Source: Adiantum capillus-veneris (lineage: Eukaryota; Streptophyta; Polypodiopsida; Polypodiales; Pteridaceae). From it: a stretch of DNA of 58,000 nucleotides. Every line of letters begins with the position of its first letter. Position 1 is the stretch's first letter. The notes under the pieces are model-generated. The model did no database searches, was not told the DNA's origin, and saw only the letters and a list, made by a program, of their open reading frames with translations. Position numbers and translations under genes: made by a program. This document shows positions 22,189 through 34,555 of this stretch, one piece after another. Location: assembly GCA_014529385.2 (NCBI GenBank), contig CM043953.1, forward strand, positions 79,228,338 through 79,286,337, written 5' to 3'.

Positions 22189-22417
22189 ACAAACACTCTA
22201 AAAAAGATGTATATTAGAGCTAGTTTAGAGTACATGGACAACAAAATGGGACATGGATGTGGTGGGATCTCATTTGAGGAAAATAGGACCCTCGATTTTT
22301 TGGACCCACAAGATTACAAACAGCCTCCACCCCTCAAAAGAGGGAGAGTTGAAACACTTTTGCAACACACAATGCGGACGAGAGTTGATTTTTCGAATCT
22401 TGGTTTACCATGTCTTC
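22061..22417 (+). repeat. Dispersed repeat family, copy A (left part)
   Basis: It shares AAAGGACAATGA, TTTATGTGTTT, a CT array, AAAAAGATGTATA and then GGATGTGG-GGATCTCATTTGAGG and CCACCCCTCAAAAGAG with copy B at 39175-39597. The second half is shared with copy C at 55018-55180. It preserves the empty target site (22213/22214) of the mini-Helitron found in copy B. Confidence 0.8.
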
Positions 22418-23180
22418 ATTAGGAAAGAAATAGACTCATTTTCGGGCCTTTTAGCTCTAGTGAGAGAATGCTCCTTAGCCATTAGGAAGAAGGCTAATGT
22501 TACATAGAAAAAACATTTTTTCTCATTTTGAAAATGTTCATGAAAATCATTTTGGTGAAATTGTCACTATCATCAGAAAAGTAAGGCGCTTGATAATCAC
22601 ATCTTGCACAAGCGCCAAACGCCTTTTTATGACGCTGTTGCTCCTATAAAGTGAAGTACTTGTACTTGTGCATCTCGCACAAGCATTAATCACCTTTTTA
22701 TGAAGTATTTGCAATTTAAATTCGAACAATCATACTTGATAGTGATTGATATGTATTATTTAAGACTATGAAGGAGTCAGAACCAAGCAAATAGAGGCCC
22801 TTGAGGGGTCTCTGGGACCTCCATTCGCTTGGTTTGGACCGCATGAGGCCCTATGCTTAAAAATGCTATATCTTGAGCTAGAGACGTGAGATTTTAGAGT
22901 TTTAAAGAGTTATGCTAAGGTTTTTGGACGTTCCGGATGCATCCATGGTATTATTTTTGTATTTTAAAAACAACTCTTATGTGTTTTTTCTCATCGCAGA
23001 TCACATCACTCATTAAGATTCACAGATATGGATTTTTGTGTACACTTAAGTTGGGCTCTCGAAAAGCATTTTGTACGAGCATGCATTTAAGTGATTGAGC
23101 AAACTTTTACGTATGTACTATGAGAAATAGAATTCCACAAAAAACTTTTGTATTTTTCATAATAACCTCTCTCTATGCTG
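22418..23180. other. Sequence extra to copy C of the repeat
   Basis: About 0.8 kb separates the two halves of the repeat here, whereas in copy C they are about 60 bp apart. It includes two related stretches with CTTGCACAAGC/CTCGCACAAGC and CCTTTTTATGA near 22600-22700. No gene seen. Confidence 0.45.
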
Positions 23181-23489
23181 GATTGACGTTTCTTACAGGA
23201 CCCAAAATTGAGTCCAAGTTTCTCCTAATGTGCCAATTTGTTGCTACACTTGCACCAATATTTTTCCTTCATTTGTCCCACACAAAGTGTGAATTTCCTT
23301 GCTCATGGAAAGACTTGAGTAATTTGTGTTGCACCTCTCCACAATCTAAACATAGCCTTACTTTGAAAAAGCTATACAATCAACCTTTTGATTATTCGTG
23401 AATCTTCTTTTATATGGAAATTGATCAGGCTTGATTAACACAACTAATTTCAATATAAGTAGTATCATGGAGTCCGTACCGTCACCAAT
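23181..23489 (+). repeat. Dispersed repeat family, copy A (middle part)
   Basis: Matches copy C at about 55228-55440, with shared CCCACACAAAGTGTGAATT, TCTAAACATAGCCTTAC and TAATTTCAATA. It continues directly into the left arm of the foldback. Confidence 0.7.
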
Positions 23490-23747
23490 GTTGTCAAATA
23501 AGGTAGAAGATAAGGAAGTTATACCATGGTATGATGTGATCTTCTACAGATGGATGAGCAAGTTATCCGTCTCACAAAATAGTTTCCTGTACAATACTCC
23601 TATCATTTTAATGACAAAATTCCAACTAGATTATATATATACCATTTGTGTGTGTGTGTGTGTGTTCACACTAACCAATAGTAAACTGCATGATCAGACT
23701 ACACCTTTGTATTTTCAGGCGCACAATCAACTTGCTACTCAAGTCAC

Positions 23748-23789
<42 letters not shown>

Positions 23790-24277
23790 TTTGGAAGCTC
23801 TTGCAACTCCATGTTGGGGCTTATTGAATTTAACTTTGCAAACCTACTAAATCTCATTATTTCTTTATTACATTTAGCTACACAAAGAATTACCCTCTAC
23901 TTTTCTCTTTTTGTAAATTAAAAAAATCTTATATTGCATCTAAGATTTTCTAAAAGTTTTTAGAAGTAGGTATCCAATGACAGATCATTGTACACAATAA
24001 TTTTTCTACCGAGACCCAATTTTTCTAACATGGGCGTCAAAGACTAGTGTTAGGAAAATTGGGTCTTAGCAGAATTAGCGTGTACACTGATTTGTTAATG
24101 GATGCTTTCTTGTTAAAACTTGTCGAAATCTTAGATGTAATATAATAAATTGTTTAGTTATAGAAAGAAGAAACTTGAGGGTAATTCTTTGTGTAGGTAA
24201 ATGTGATAATGATAAGATTAAGACGTAGGTTTGCAAAGTTAAATTTAATAAACCCCAACACGCAATTGTAGAAGCTT

Positions 24278-24324
<47 letters not shown>

Positions 24325-24585
24325 ATAGCTTGATCATGCAGCTTACTGCTAGTTAGTATGAATAGACACACACACAACCCCCACAGAGAGAGGGAGGGAG
24401 GGAGGGAGGGAGGGAGAGATGATATATATATATATAATATAGCTAGAACGTGGTCATTAAGCTAGTAGCAGGACTTTACACAAAAGGATTTGAGAGACGG
24501 ATAGCTTGCTCATCTTGCTGCATAAGAATCGCATCGTACCATGGAATAACTTCTTGATCTTTTGCCTCATTATAATATCAGCCTC
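23490..24585. repeat. 1.1-kb foldback (inverted repeat with 18-bp loop)
   Basis: The left arm 23490-24030 pairs with the right arm 24049-24585 in inverted orientation. Landmarks are GACCCAATTTTTCTAACA opposite TGTTAGGAAAATTGGGTC at the loop, CTACACAAAGAATTACCCTC, TTTAACTTTGCAAACCTAC, CT opposite GA arrays, and CCATGGTATGATGTGAT opposite its diverged complement. Identity looks roughly 75-85 percent. A transcript could form a long hairpin and feed small-RNA production. The arm ends contain a coding-like EVIPWYDAI segment that also occurs in copy C. Confidence 0.8.
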
Positions 24586-24747
24586 ACCATCCAAATCATA
24601 ATTAGCAGAGGCAACCACATTTAACATGAACATTGGTCGTGGTACCAACCTAGTGGTCATGCCTGCTACCATGTTTCTAAAATTCATTGCTCCCATTGCT
24701 ACCATCGCTTTCGTCAACCGTTTAGCCGGTGATGCGAAGCTTGCCAT
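24480..24747 (-). pseudogene. Captured gene fragment, unknown product
   Basis: From ATG 24747 (minus) a frame begins MASFASPAKRLTKAMVAMGA, rich in Ser, Ala and basic residues like an organelle-targeting region, and runs to YDLDGEADIIM. One frame over, the sequence continues as EVIPWYDAILMQQDEQAIRL and ends SNPFV with a stop near 24480. The same C-terminal segment recurs in the left arm (23500s) and in copy C near 55460 with IRLANPFM. I do not recognise the source gene. Two frames imply a frameshift or a missed intron. It probably reports host coding sequence caught in the repeat. Confidence 0.4.
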
Positions 24748-25040
24748 CAAAGATGAGGGAGACCTAGAGCAAACGGTAGAGAGAGGGAGCGCACGGCGCA
24801 AGCAGGAGAAAGAGAATGACAGAGGCAACCGGGCATAGTTTTGCAATAACTATGCCTTTTTAGGCATAGTTGCGTTACGAAGCAGGTCAAAAGCTGCAGC
24901 GTGTCAGAGCTAATCAGCGAAACTAAGCCTCACGTGACCATAGCCTAAACTGTCATCTCTTAAGTTATTTTCCTTTTCATCCGCTGCTGCCTGCACCAGT
25001 CCATCTCCTGCCATAACCCTTGCGTCACGATTCCGCCTAC

Positions 25041-25091
<51 letters not shown>

Positions 25092-25190
25092 TCATGCGTT
25101 TGTGTGTGGTGTATCATGAATGTAAAAGAGGGAGGAGCGGAGTGACAGAAGAACGACTGTGAGCACAAACGATGTGTGTATGTGCGAGCG

Positions 25191-25236
<46 letters not shown>

Positions 25237-25534
25237 TGTGTTTTTCTGCGTATGACAGAAGCTCATACTACTACTGTTACTTATCAGCGTTATTAAAAAT
25301 TATTCCTATTAACAAAGACGATGCTCACTCGCCTTCTCCTCGTACGACCTGCCTCCCGTGCACCGGCTGCCTCCAGCCTTGCAGTCAACCCTCTGCACTT
25401 CTGCAGCCCCGCACCCACCCCCACCTTCCTCGCCTCGCTCACGCGCCCCCTACCGTCTCAGCTCGTGCTGCTGCTGCATTTCGAGAGCAGGCTGTGTGAA
25501 AGAAGAGAAACACTCTCCAACCTGGCAGAAATCC

Positions 25535-25573
<39 letters not shown>

Positions 25574-25670
25574 CGGGCCTTGCACCCAGCGCTTGCCTCC
25601 CGCTCTGCGAACCTAAAAAAAAGCACGCCGCAGTCACCTTCACCAGAGAGCCCGCATTGCTAGTCTGCAC

Positions 25671-25711
<41 letters not shown>

Positions 25712-26280
25712 CAATAGGCTTGTGGGAGAGTGGGAATGACCAAAGAGGGGTGGCGATGGAAAGCTCTGAATCGGAGCCTGCGTGGAGGGCGTATAAAGAG
25801 AGGCAGGTCGGTTTCGAACGCTCCAGACAAAGCCGTCGGCATTCCAAACCGCCCATTGAGCCTCTCCTCCTACTCTCTCGCTGCCATCTATCGGGCTATA
25901 GATGAGCACATGTGAAAATAGTTGTCTTCCCCCTTATTGAGGATAATGAATATGTGAGTGCATTGTGTGGGAGTGTGTGCGTGTATCTGTGGTTAGGAAG
26001 GAGATGAGAAGAGGGAGATGCTTGCTTGGTGGAGTCACTACACTTGGTGGAGTCACTACAGCATGAATTAATTGTGACCTTTTCATTTACATTCACGCCG
26101 CCACGTGTCTTCAAAAAGAGCCTCACTTTCAACTCCGGCCAGCGTTGCAAGTGCATTGCAAGAAAACAAGAAAACGTTGCAAGCGACCCTTGGACTCACC
26201 TTTGTGTGCTATAAAATCACATATCAGCGAAATAGATGCTACTGCTAGTCGACGATCGTGTTGCAAGGTGAGTTGTAGAG
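24586..26280. repeat. GA/CT microsatellite-rich stretch
   Basis: Besides the fragment above, this holds GA arrays at about 25045-25085, 25193-25230, 25536-25570 and 25674-25709. A CACGTG G-box lies at about 24931 and a TATA-like TATAAAATC near 26211. Longer open frames (for example 25321-25674) cross the arrays and are Arg-Glu or Ser-Leu artefacts. Confidence 0.6.
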
Positions 26281-26439
26281 ATTGAGTTGGCTGTCGCTAC
26301 GATTTGGCTCTCTCTCTCTCTCTACGTTGCCAGAGATAGCTAATGTATTCTTTTTTTCATTTGAATTGTTTGAAGGTACTGTCGACCCAGAGGTGATCCA
26401 GCCATCAACCTTGAGCTTGCTGCAAGGCGCATTCACCAG

Positions 26440-26474
<35 letters not shown>

Positions 26475-26550
26475 TGATTTTCGAGTGCGCCTTTTCGGCT
26501 GGCTGAAATTTTTGCATGTCCTTCCCTTGAGCTTCGAGCTGTCCTCGAAC

Positions 26551-26587
<37 letters not shown>

Positions 26588-26601
26588 CCAATGGTGGTCG
26601 T

Positions 26602-26643
<42 letters not shown>
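26281..26643. repeat. CT and CA microsatellites
   Basis: CT arrays at about 26310-26325, 26441-26471 and 26602-26643, and a CA array at about 26552-26585. The Arg-Glu repeat frames predicted antisense to them are not genes. Confidence 0.85.
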
Positions 26644-26645
<2 letters not shown>

Positions 26646-27838
26646 CGAGACGCTTCTGCTGTGTGAGGGGATGTAGGTGTAGAATTGGAGCACGATGCTG
26701 CACTTGCCTCTGCACTTGCTCTTGCCCGTTGACGTACCAGCCAGCGCCATGCAACTGTCGTCACTGCTTGCAAACGACGTGCGACTTGGGAGGCGTACAG
26801 AAGATGCAGATGGTAGGCGGCAGCAGCGAAAAGATCTGCACTGAGCAGACGCTTCTTTGATAGAAATGGACGATGCAAGCTTGCAACCGTACCTGCCGAC
26901 GCCATGCAGCACGGTGTGCCCACACTGTAGCCATACCCGCCGACGCTGACGCCGCTGTTAGTGCCATGCAGCGCTGCCAAGCATTTTTAGTTTTAAAAAT
27001 GCCAATAATTTCATGGATGGGCATAGCTTACCATCCATTTGAACACTATAGCGCATGGACAATAACATTACCAATAGAGCACACAACAATGTGCAATAAG
27101 CTCAACTACGTTCAAGTTAGCCGACTATCCATTTGAACACTAGCAGGTGTAATCTTCTTCTATGCAAAGACACTACACAATCCATTGTGAGCCAATAATG
27201 AAACTCATTTTGTTCATTAATTTTGTAGAGCTATTTTAGATTAAAGAAAATAAATTGATTTCTCAATAATTCTTCCAAAATTTCTTAAAAAATACTATTT
27301 AGATGGGATTAGAAAAGAATCAAATTATGATTGTTAAGTAATGATTAGGACTCACATGGGTACTTCTACTTATTGTTGCATATATGCTCAATTCTCCTAT
27401 CCTTATTAAGACAATTGGCAATGTGAAAGTGTCCACATTATATAGACACTTGGATTTGAGGCCAAAGCACATAGATGATTGGATAATCACATGCAGCTAT
27501 CGACACGTGATTCTCATTCAGAACCCATCTTTGAAAACGCCACAATATTAAGATGAGACACATTTTTCCCAGACACTAGGAAAGAGGTGCAACACTGACT
27601 TCATGGCCATTTTGCATGTAATCTTTGTCAAAGCCTTTACCAATGGTTATCGTAATCGGGTTGAATATGCATTGATATGAAAAACTTGGTCATTTTTAAG
27701 TGCGACCATGGCAAGTGAAGCACATTGCCAACAATAGATAGGGCTAGGGCCATAAAGCTATGGCCTATTTTTAGTGGATGTGAAGTGGAGACGTCTCTCT
27801 AGATGAAAGCCTGATGCTTGGCCGAATGTGGTCTCTCC
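26644..27838. other. Non-coding spacer
   Basis: No supportable gene. A Cys-rich short frame near 26600-26860 crosses a microsatellite and lacks any recognisable domain. Confidence 0.4.
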
Positions 27839-27866
27839 CCCTCTCCCCCCCCCCCCCCCCCCCCCT
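27839..27866. repeat. Poly-C run
   Basis: A run of about 18 C with flanking CTCTCCCC, next to short tandem TATCTATCT sequence. Confidence 0.8.
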
Positions 27867-27869
27867 CTC

Positions 27870-28080
27870 CCCTTTATCTATCTTTCTATCTCCCTCTCTA
27901 TATATATCCATGTTATATAAATCTCATGACTAGGTTTATAATTAATTATAATTTGCCACATGGCGGGCTTCCCCACAGCTCTTTTAGCTGCAGCTGTTGC
28001 CAAAGAGCATGGCCGAGCTATCTATCTGTCTATCTCCCTCTGTATATATATTCATGCTATATGCACCTCCATGACTAAGC
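27870..28080. repeat. Direct ~60-bp repeats
   Basis: TATCTATCT-TCTATCTCCCTCT-TATATATAT-CATG-TATAT-ATGACTA occurs at about 27875-27933 and again at about 28018-28076. Confidence 0.7.
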
Positions 28081-28220
28081 AGTGACAAGTGTCTCTCTCT
28101 TTTTAGACCTAAGTTGTTCCACTTGATCATAATTTGTTTCTACTTAACCATACATGTTGTTACCAACATACATTTTCATGATCGCTTGCAATTAATCGAT
28201 GCATCTATTCTTTTTCAGTG

Positions 28221-28871
28221 ATGGATAGTCCTTCTTCCGACTCTGGGAATGTTTCTCAAGGAGATCATGATGTAAATGAAGTCATCATGCCTATACCTCT
28301 GGAGTGCAATAGCGTGCGAGCCGCAAAGTAGTTGTCCAGATTAGGGGGGCAATTGAATTGCGAGGGTCCTTCAAAGCGTTTACAAATCATTCATGGACTT
28401 TGTGAACGCAACGAAGCTGTCTAACAAGAGTGCAAAAACTACTTACAAAAGGTTTGCACACAAGTTCAAGGTGAAGAAGACCACATCACCTTTCGAGAGG
28501 AGGTGATTTTGGCATTGCAGGGTATCAAGGACGAAACTGCACGTTTGGAAATCAATCAACATGAAATCTATACATTCATGGAAAATTTTCAGAATGAGGT
28601 TGTGCAACAATTGTCTTTGTGCTTCAAGGAACACACGGACCAAGTTGAAGCCTTGAAAGCATATGTAATAGGTTTGGGGTTTGAGATTAGGACCTTTAAA
28701 AAACACAAGGAGCAAGTTGAAGCTCTGAAAGCGCATGTAGCAGATTTAGGGTCTGAGATGAAGACCTTAAAAATTGCAATTAATCACTTGAATGCCATTG
28801 ATAGGATACTTAGTTGTGTTGTCATGCCTAACGCACAGGGAGGTGTTACTACATCCTATCCTAAAATGTAA
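28221..28871 (+). pseudogene. Coiled-coil protein gene upstream of Helitron Rep
   Basis: ATG 28221 (MDSPSSDSGNVSQGDHD) follows TTCTTTTTCAGTG, a good splice acceptor, so an upstream exon is likely. The frame runs about 216 codons to 28871 with in-frame stops at 28329 (TAG) and about 28422 (TAA), each one C-to-T step from CAG or CAA. The C-terminal half is a helical, charged region with a repeated block (EQVEALKAHVADLGSEMKTL and a diverged copy before it), typical of a coiled coil. I do not recognise the family. It lies on the same strand 5' of the Helitron replicase and may be Helitron cargo or a separate gene. Confidence 0.4.
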
Positions 28872-29010
28872 TGTTTTTTTAACTAATGTTGTAGCAAAAC
28901 TTCAAATTATCATTGCCACGCCTAACGCACAAGGGGGTGTTACTGCATCCTATCCTAAAATGTAATGTTTTTTGATCTAATGATGTTGCAAAACTTCAAA
29001 TTATCATTGT
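28823..29010. repeat. Tandem duplication, ~95-bp unit
   Basis: Two units share CCTAACGCACA-GGG-GTGTTACT-CATCCTATCCTAAAATGTAATG and CAAAACTTCAAATTATCATTG. The first contains the stop codon of the coiled-coil frame. Confidence 0.85.
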
Positions 29011-29012
29011 AG

Positions 29013-29013
<1 letters not shown>

Positions 29014-29052
<39 letters not shown>
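29014..29052. repeat. (CT)n array
   Basis: A pure CT run preceded by GTAGTAT. Because Helitrons start with TC after an A, this is one possible 5' end of the Helitron, but it is unproven. Confidence 0.7.
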
Positions 29053-29054
<2 letters not shown>

Positions 29055-29099
29055 GTAGCGAAAGGGGGAGAAATGGAGATATGGAATGAAAAGTAATTC

Positions 29100-32000
29100 A
29101 TGCCAAACTTATGTGACACAAATAGTCAGGGACAAGTAGATTGGTGTCTCATATTAGATAGATGCAAATCTTCCTATTTAGAAGACTCAAATTTATTGAC
29201 AACCTTTAAAAAAAATTATTTAACACAGATGGTGTCCGGACCACGGGTTTTGTCCCCAGGACACACACATCGAGCTAGATTGTGCAACATTTCTCGAAAA
29301 GCTAGGCGAGAAATTACACGGGCTAGGGCTCAACGATCTTTGCAGCAAATCCCATTGGGTATTTTATGAGATTGTGTGAATATCATGCATTTAAGCCATG
29401 ACGGTCAACAAATGGATGCAATGGCTATGCATATTGAAAATTGTACTACAAATGGTCAAAACACTAGACCTTTAGAAGTACCTTCCGTTATTGGAGTTGC
29501 CAACAATTGGGAGGGTCAACAACAACATCCTTGCATTGTTTTTGAAGGAGGATTCTCTAAAATTGAGCATTATTGTCTATCTATTCGTTGCATTTATCCA
29601 AATGCAACAATCTTGAAGCATGACTCTATGCTTGCCCTCTACGATGGAAAATGCTTGGTCCACAACTTGGGTGGCTTAAATTTTGTGTGCTCCTTTTGTG
29701 GTGCATGTGCTTGGAAGGTTGAAGGTAGGTCTATACGCACATTTGTAGGTAAGTATTGTTGCTTATCAAGAAAAGTCAAATTACTTCCTTTGAGTGATCC
29801 GCCAATGGCTCTCAAAGAATTGATGCAAGGTGGTACTACCAAGAGCAAAAAATTTCTTAAACACATCAGAGCATATAATAATGCATGTATTGCCTTTTGC
29901 TTCTTTGGGTGCTCATGTTGATGAGCAACTTACGCGAGGGAGAGGTGTGTACACTTTTAAAGTTCACGGTGCCATCTACCATAATATTGGGCCCATGACA
30001 CCGTGCGAAAGAGTGGATCAGATCCCTCGCTTTGTACAATTGTACTTTTTTGATACAGAGAATGATCTCAACAACAGATTTTATTATGTGCCAGATTTAG
30101 ATAGAGATTCCTTGCATAGTTTGTAGGCTATGATGCATTGTGTTAACCCATATGCAAATGCCTTTTGGTTTGCTGCTACAACAATGGGGAATGAAGGAAT
30201 CCCAAACATGAAGATGATCATTACCGAAAAGCGTACAAATGGTTGGCAATATTTAGCTCCACGTCGTGGATCTGAGGTTGCAGCAATTATGCCAGGGCAA
30301 GGAGATGAGAGCAACATCGGCCATCGTGATATTGCATTGCAGTATTGTGATGGGGGGCTTAAAAGGATCTCCAACCTACATCCATCATATATGCCTTTAC
30401 TATATGTTCTATTATTTCCTAATGGAGAGGATGGGTGGCATCCATAAATACCGCAAACTCCCAATGAGCAACAATTTATTACACAAAAACAATACTACAC
30501 TTTTAGGTTGCAGATTAGGAGTGACACCACAGAATGCCTTTTACGTGGAGGACGATTGTTGCAGCAATACATTGTTGATGCCTATAGTACTATGGAGGAG
30601 GCAAGGTTATTATGGTTTAGAAACAATCAGAGATCAATTCGTGCTGAAGTGTATCGAGGCCTTGCAGACATTCTTGCTTCCAGTGACAATGCGCATGGGG
30701 TCATGGGTGTTAATGTTGGAAGAAGAATTGTATTAATATTGCCTTCATCTTTTGTGGGGGGACCTCAGTACATGCAGCAGCTCTATCAAGATTCTATGGC
30801 AATTGTACGTAAGAGAGGAAAGCCTGATTTATTCATAACTTTCACATGCAACCCAAGGTGGAAGGAAATAGAAGATGCGTTATTGCCAAGACAGACTGCT
30901 TCTGATCTTCCTGACTTGACTACACGTGTCTTTTGTCATAAATTCAAAGATTTGATGGACTTGCTTCTTAAAAGGGCTATCTTTGGAAAGGTTGTTGGAC
31001 ATGTTTGTGTGATAGAATTTCAGAAGAGAGGTCTTCCCCATGCTCATATCTTACTGATTCTTGCATCCGAATATAAGCCGACAGAGATGTGGCATTATGA
31101 TAGAATGGTAATTTGTGTTGAACTTCCAGATAAAAATTTATTTCCTGATTTGTATGATGTTGTGAGTCATTGCAATGTTCATGGTCCGTGTGGCGCATTG
31201 GATCCAAATGCTCCATGCATGGTAGATCGAAGATGTAGATTCAAATACCCACGCGAGTTTTGTGAATCTACTTCTGTTGATGGTGATGGATATCCAAGGT
31301 ATATGCGGCGAGATGATGGTCAATATGTGGTTAAAAAGCAAGAGAGGCTTGATAACAGATGGATTGTTCCCTATAATCCATTGTTGTCTCTTAGATATAA
31401 AGCTCACATCAATGTAGAGATATGCTCAACCATATCAACAGTAAAGTATCTCTATAAGTATGTGTACAAAGGACATGATAGGGCCACTGTTGTGCTCCAA
31501 GATGGAGAAGGTGTTCTTGATGAAATCAAGAGTTATTTAGATGCACGCTATGTATCCGCATCAAAGGCAATTTGGAGAATTTTTGGATTCTCATTGCATG
31601 AGGAAAAGCTTGATATATTGCGTTTGCAAGTGCATCTTCCACAACAGAATATGGTTGCTTTTGGAGACTCTACTGACATGTCCAATTTGGTGAATAATGA
31701 TGATAATAGAAAGCCAACACTTACAGAGTGGTTTGTAGCGAATCAACAATATCCAGAAGCAAATGATTTATTATATATAGATTTTCCCTTTGAATGGGTT
31801 TGGAAACCCACTAATAAAGTGTGGTCACATAGGCAAAGAGGTGATACTATAGGGAGAATGTACAATGTTGTTCCCAATGCAGGCGATTTTTATTATTTGA
31901 GTATGCTGCTTACCATATGCAAGGGTTGTAAATCATTTGAGGAGCTTTGCACTTTCAACGGACAAACCTATGCCACTTTCAAGGAAGCTTGCAGTGCCAG

Positions 32001-33843
32001 GGGTTTGCTACAAAATGATGATGAATGGTTTATGTGTTTGCAAGAGGCATCATGTACAAGTACCGGCTTGCAATTAAGACAACTATTTGTTATGATCTTG
32101 GTATTTTGTGAGCCATTATGTCCAGGTACAATGTGGCACCGATTCTCCTTGCAGCTTTTTGAGGATTATGTTTATGATTTGCATGAATGTACAAGTGATG
32201 AGGATGTATGTCATGAGATAGCTAAGAATCAAGCATTATGTAGCTTGGAGTCTCTGCTTCAATCATATGGGAAACGACTTTGTGACTACTCTGGGATGCC
32301 CAAAGTAGACCGTTCTGTATTATCTGAATGTGGGAGTGGTTTGATAGCAGAAGAGAGGATGTTCAATGCAAACGAGAAAATGACTTTAGCCATTCGTATG
32401 GAAGCATCTTTGAATTGTGGACAAAAAGCTGCTTATAACGAAATCATGCAAGCAGTTGACTCATCCAATGGGACAGTTTTTTTCTTGGATGGACCCGGTG
32501 GGACTGGGAAGACTTATCTCTATAATGCACTACTTTGTTGTGTATGTGGTCAACAGAATGTCGCTTTAGCATGTGCATCCTCGGGAATTGTAGCTTTATT
32601 TCTTAGCAATGGACGTATAGCACATTCGAGATTTAAGATACCAATAGAAGTGCATTCTGAATCAACATGCAACATCAAAGTAAATAGTCAACTTGCGGAG
32701 CTTTTGAGATAAGCATCATTGATCATCTAGGATGAGGCTCCCATGGTCCATTGTTATGCTTTTGAGGCCTTGGACAGGACATTGAGAGATGTTATGCAAA
32801 GTGATGCATTGTTTGGGGGAAAGGTGTTTCTCCTTGGGGATGATTTTAGACAAATTTTACCAGTTGTGCCCAAAGGAAGTCGAGCAGATATTGTTGATGC
32901 CTCTTTGTGCCGATCTTATGTGTGGAAACATGTGAAGACTCTGAAGCTAATAGAGAATATGCGTGTACTTCATTGTTCCAATGACTTGGTTGAGAGACAC
33001 TTTGCAAAATGGGTACTAGACATTGGCAATGGGAATGTATGTCATGGGGATTTACTTGATACTGTAGCATTTCCAAGTAGTATGATACTCGAAGATAACA
33101 ATGTTCAAGGCCTAATTCACAGTATATATGGTGATTTACAAAATGTCCAAAGACATGCAAGCTTCTTTAGGGATAGAGGTATTCTTGCACCACGCAATAA
33201 GGATGTTTCCATAATCAATGACTTGGCTATGCATAAAATGAGAGGACTTGACAAAAAAAACTTGATTGCAGATTCTCTTTGTACATTAGATTGTAATGGT
33301 GGGTTATATCCAATAGAGTTTTTAAACTCATTGGATCTTGGTGGTGGCTTCCCACCACACTGCTTGCACCTGAAAGAGAATGCTCCAATCATGCTCCTTC
33401 GCAACCTAGATCCAAGGCGTGGTTTATGCAATGGGACAAGATTGATATGTAAGCATTTTTATGACAGGGTCATTGAGGCGGAAGTAATCACAGGTTCTCA
33501 TGTTGGAGACAATGTGTTCATACCAAGGATTGACTTTATCATAGGAGGTTCTCAAGGATTACCTTTTGAAATGAAGCGCAGACAATTTCCTGTGAGACTT
33601 GCATTCGGAATGACCATCAACAAGGCACAAGGTCAAACACTTGGATTCTTAGGTTTGTACCTTGCTACACCTGTTTTTACTCATGGTCAGCTCTACGTAG
33701 CAATGTTTCGCGTGCGTTCTTCTACTGCCATAAAGATTTTGATAGATGGTAGTCAAACATCGATGGCAAACTCAAATGCAAATCCAATGGCTTGCAGCCC
33801 AAACATTGTCTACAAAGAAGTGCTAGAGGTCAGAAATGTTTAA
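29100..33843 (+). pseudogene. Helitron Rep-helicase
   Basis: An N-terminal region with Cys-rich CSFCGACAW and the Helitron-typical VDEQLTRGRGVYTFKVHGAI precedes the Rep domain. The HUH motif HAH sits at 31039-31047 (KRGLPHAHIL). The catalytic tyrosine cluster KYLYKYVYKG is near 31444-31473. The Pif1-like helicase has Walker A GPGGTGKT at 32491-32514, DEAPM at 32731, FRQILPVVPKG near 32850 and the C-terminal INKAQGQTL and HGQLYVAMFRVRS motifs. Stops are at 29367, 30124, 30445, 32710 and 32728; the last replaces the Trp usually found before DEAPM. A frameshift lies near 29885. The family motif GGDFRQ reads GDDFRQ, and SRVRS reads FRVRS. It is not functional as written. Confidence 0.92.
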
Positions 33844-33940
33844 GGTATCATACTATCTTTCATCCATGCATTACTCTTTGTCATTAACTTTTTGTTAAAT
33901 GAAGTTTTATATTAATCTTAATTTTTGTTGTTGTTTATAG

Positions 33941-34555
33941 ATGGCCAGTCGATCTACAATCAAATACACAATGGATAGGGTATCTGAATATATTCGAGGT
34001 AATTTGTTGAAACTTTACAAAAAAATGAGCCTCCCTTTAAAGTTTGAATGATTAAAGCATACTAATCGTGTTGTATGAAGCATAGATCCACTTTTTTGGA
34101 GGGGACCCATACCTGCAAATGATGTTGTCCATATCTTAGAAGACTTTGATGTCATAAGGTATGGCTTTTGAATTATTATTATTTATGTCTTGCAATAGGC
34201 TTGGATTTTTTTTAACATACTCTTTCTTTTTTGTAAAAAACACTATTATCCAGCCCATCCATTGGTAGGTCTATATGGGTCCACGTGCTATTTAGGACTC
34301 ATAGGATACTATCATGTTGCCTTAGAGCTAGACGAGGCAGCAGGATGGGGTCATGTCTCTCTTAGAGAGATAGGGTATCAACGGCCCATAAATGCACTAG
34401 CTTCCTTTGGATTTGAAGCAGAGAATTGGAAAGTGAGAATGTATGTTGTCGATGATACTCCAAGGCGGCTTGGACGAAGTGTGCGATACATTGGACCTTG
34501 GGTGTTACGGGTGCGAACTCGTGTCTATCGCAAGCTTCGCTTTCAACCTAAATGA
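33941..34555 (+). CDS. Helitron-carried multi-exon gene, unknown
   Basis: An ATG at 33941 follows TTGTTTATAG. Apparent exons are 33941-33998 (MASRSTIKYTMDRVSEYIR), 34086-34158 (PLFWRGPIPANDVVHILEDF) and 34254-34555, with GT...AG boundaries at CGAG|GTAATT, GCATAG|ATCC, ATAAG|GTATGG and ATCCAG|CCC. The last exon is open in the frame VGLYGSTCYLGLIGYYHVAL to RVYRKLRFQPK and stop 34555. The phase at the last junction does not match this frame, so either the acceptor differs or there is a frameshift. It lies between the helicase and the Helitron 3' end on the same strand. I find no single-strand-binding (RPA) signature. A captured host gene or a Helitron accessory gene are both possible. Confidence 0.4.

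Noticed and set aside
25321-26980. Candidate host genes of 80-190 codons on both strands
   Set aside because: They cross microsatellites, overlap one another on both strands and show no domain.
33941-34555. Helitron RPA-like single-strand binding protein
   Set aside because: No OB-fold or CCHC zinc pattern of RPA1 is visible.
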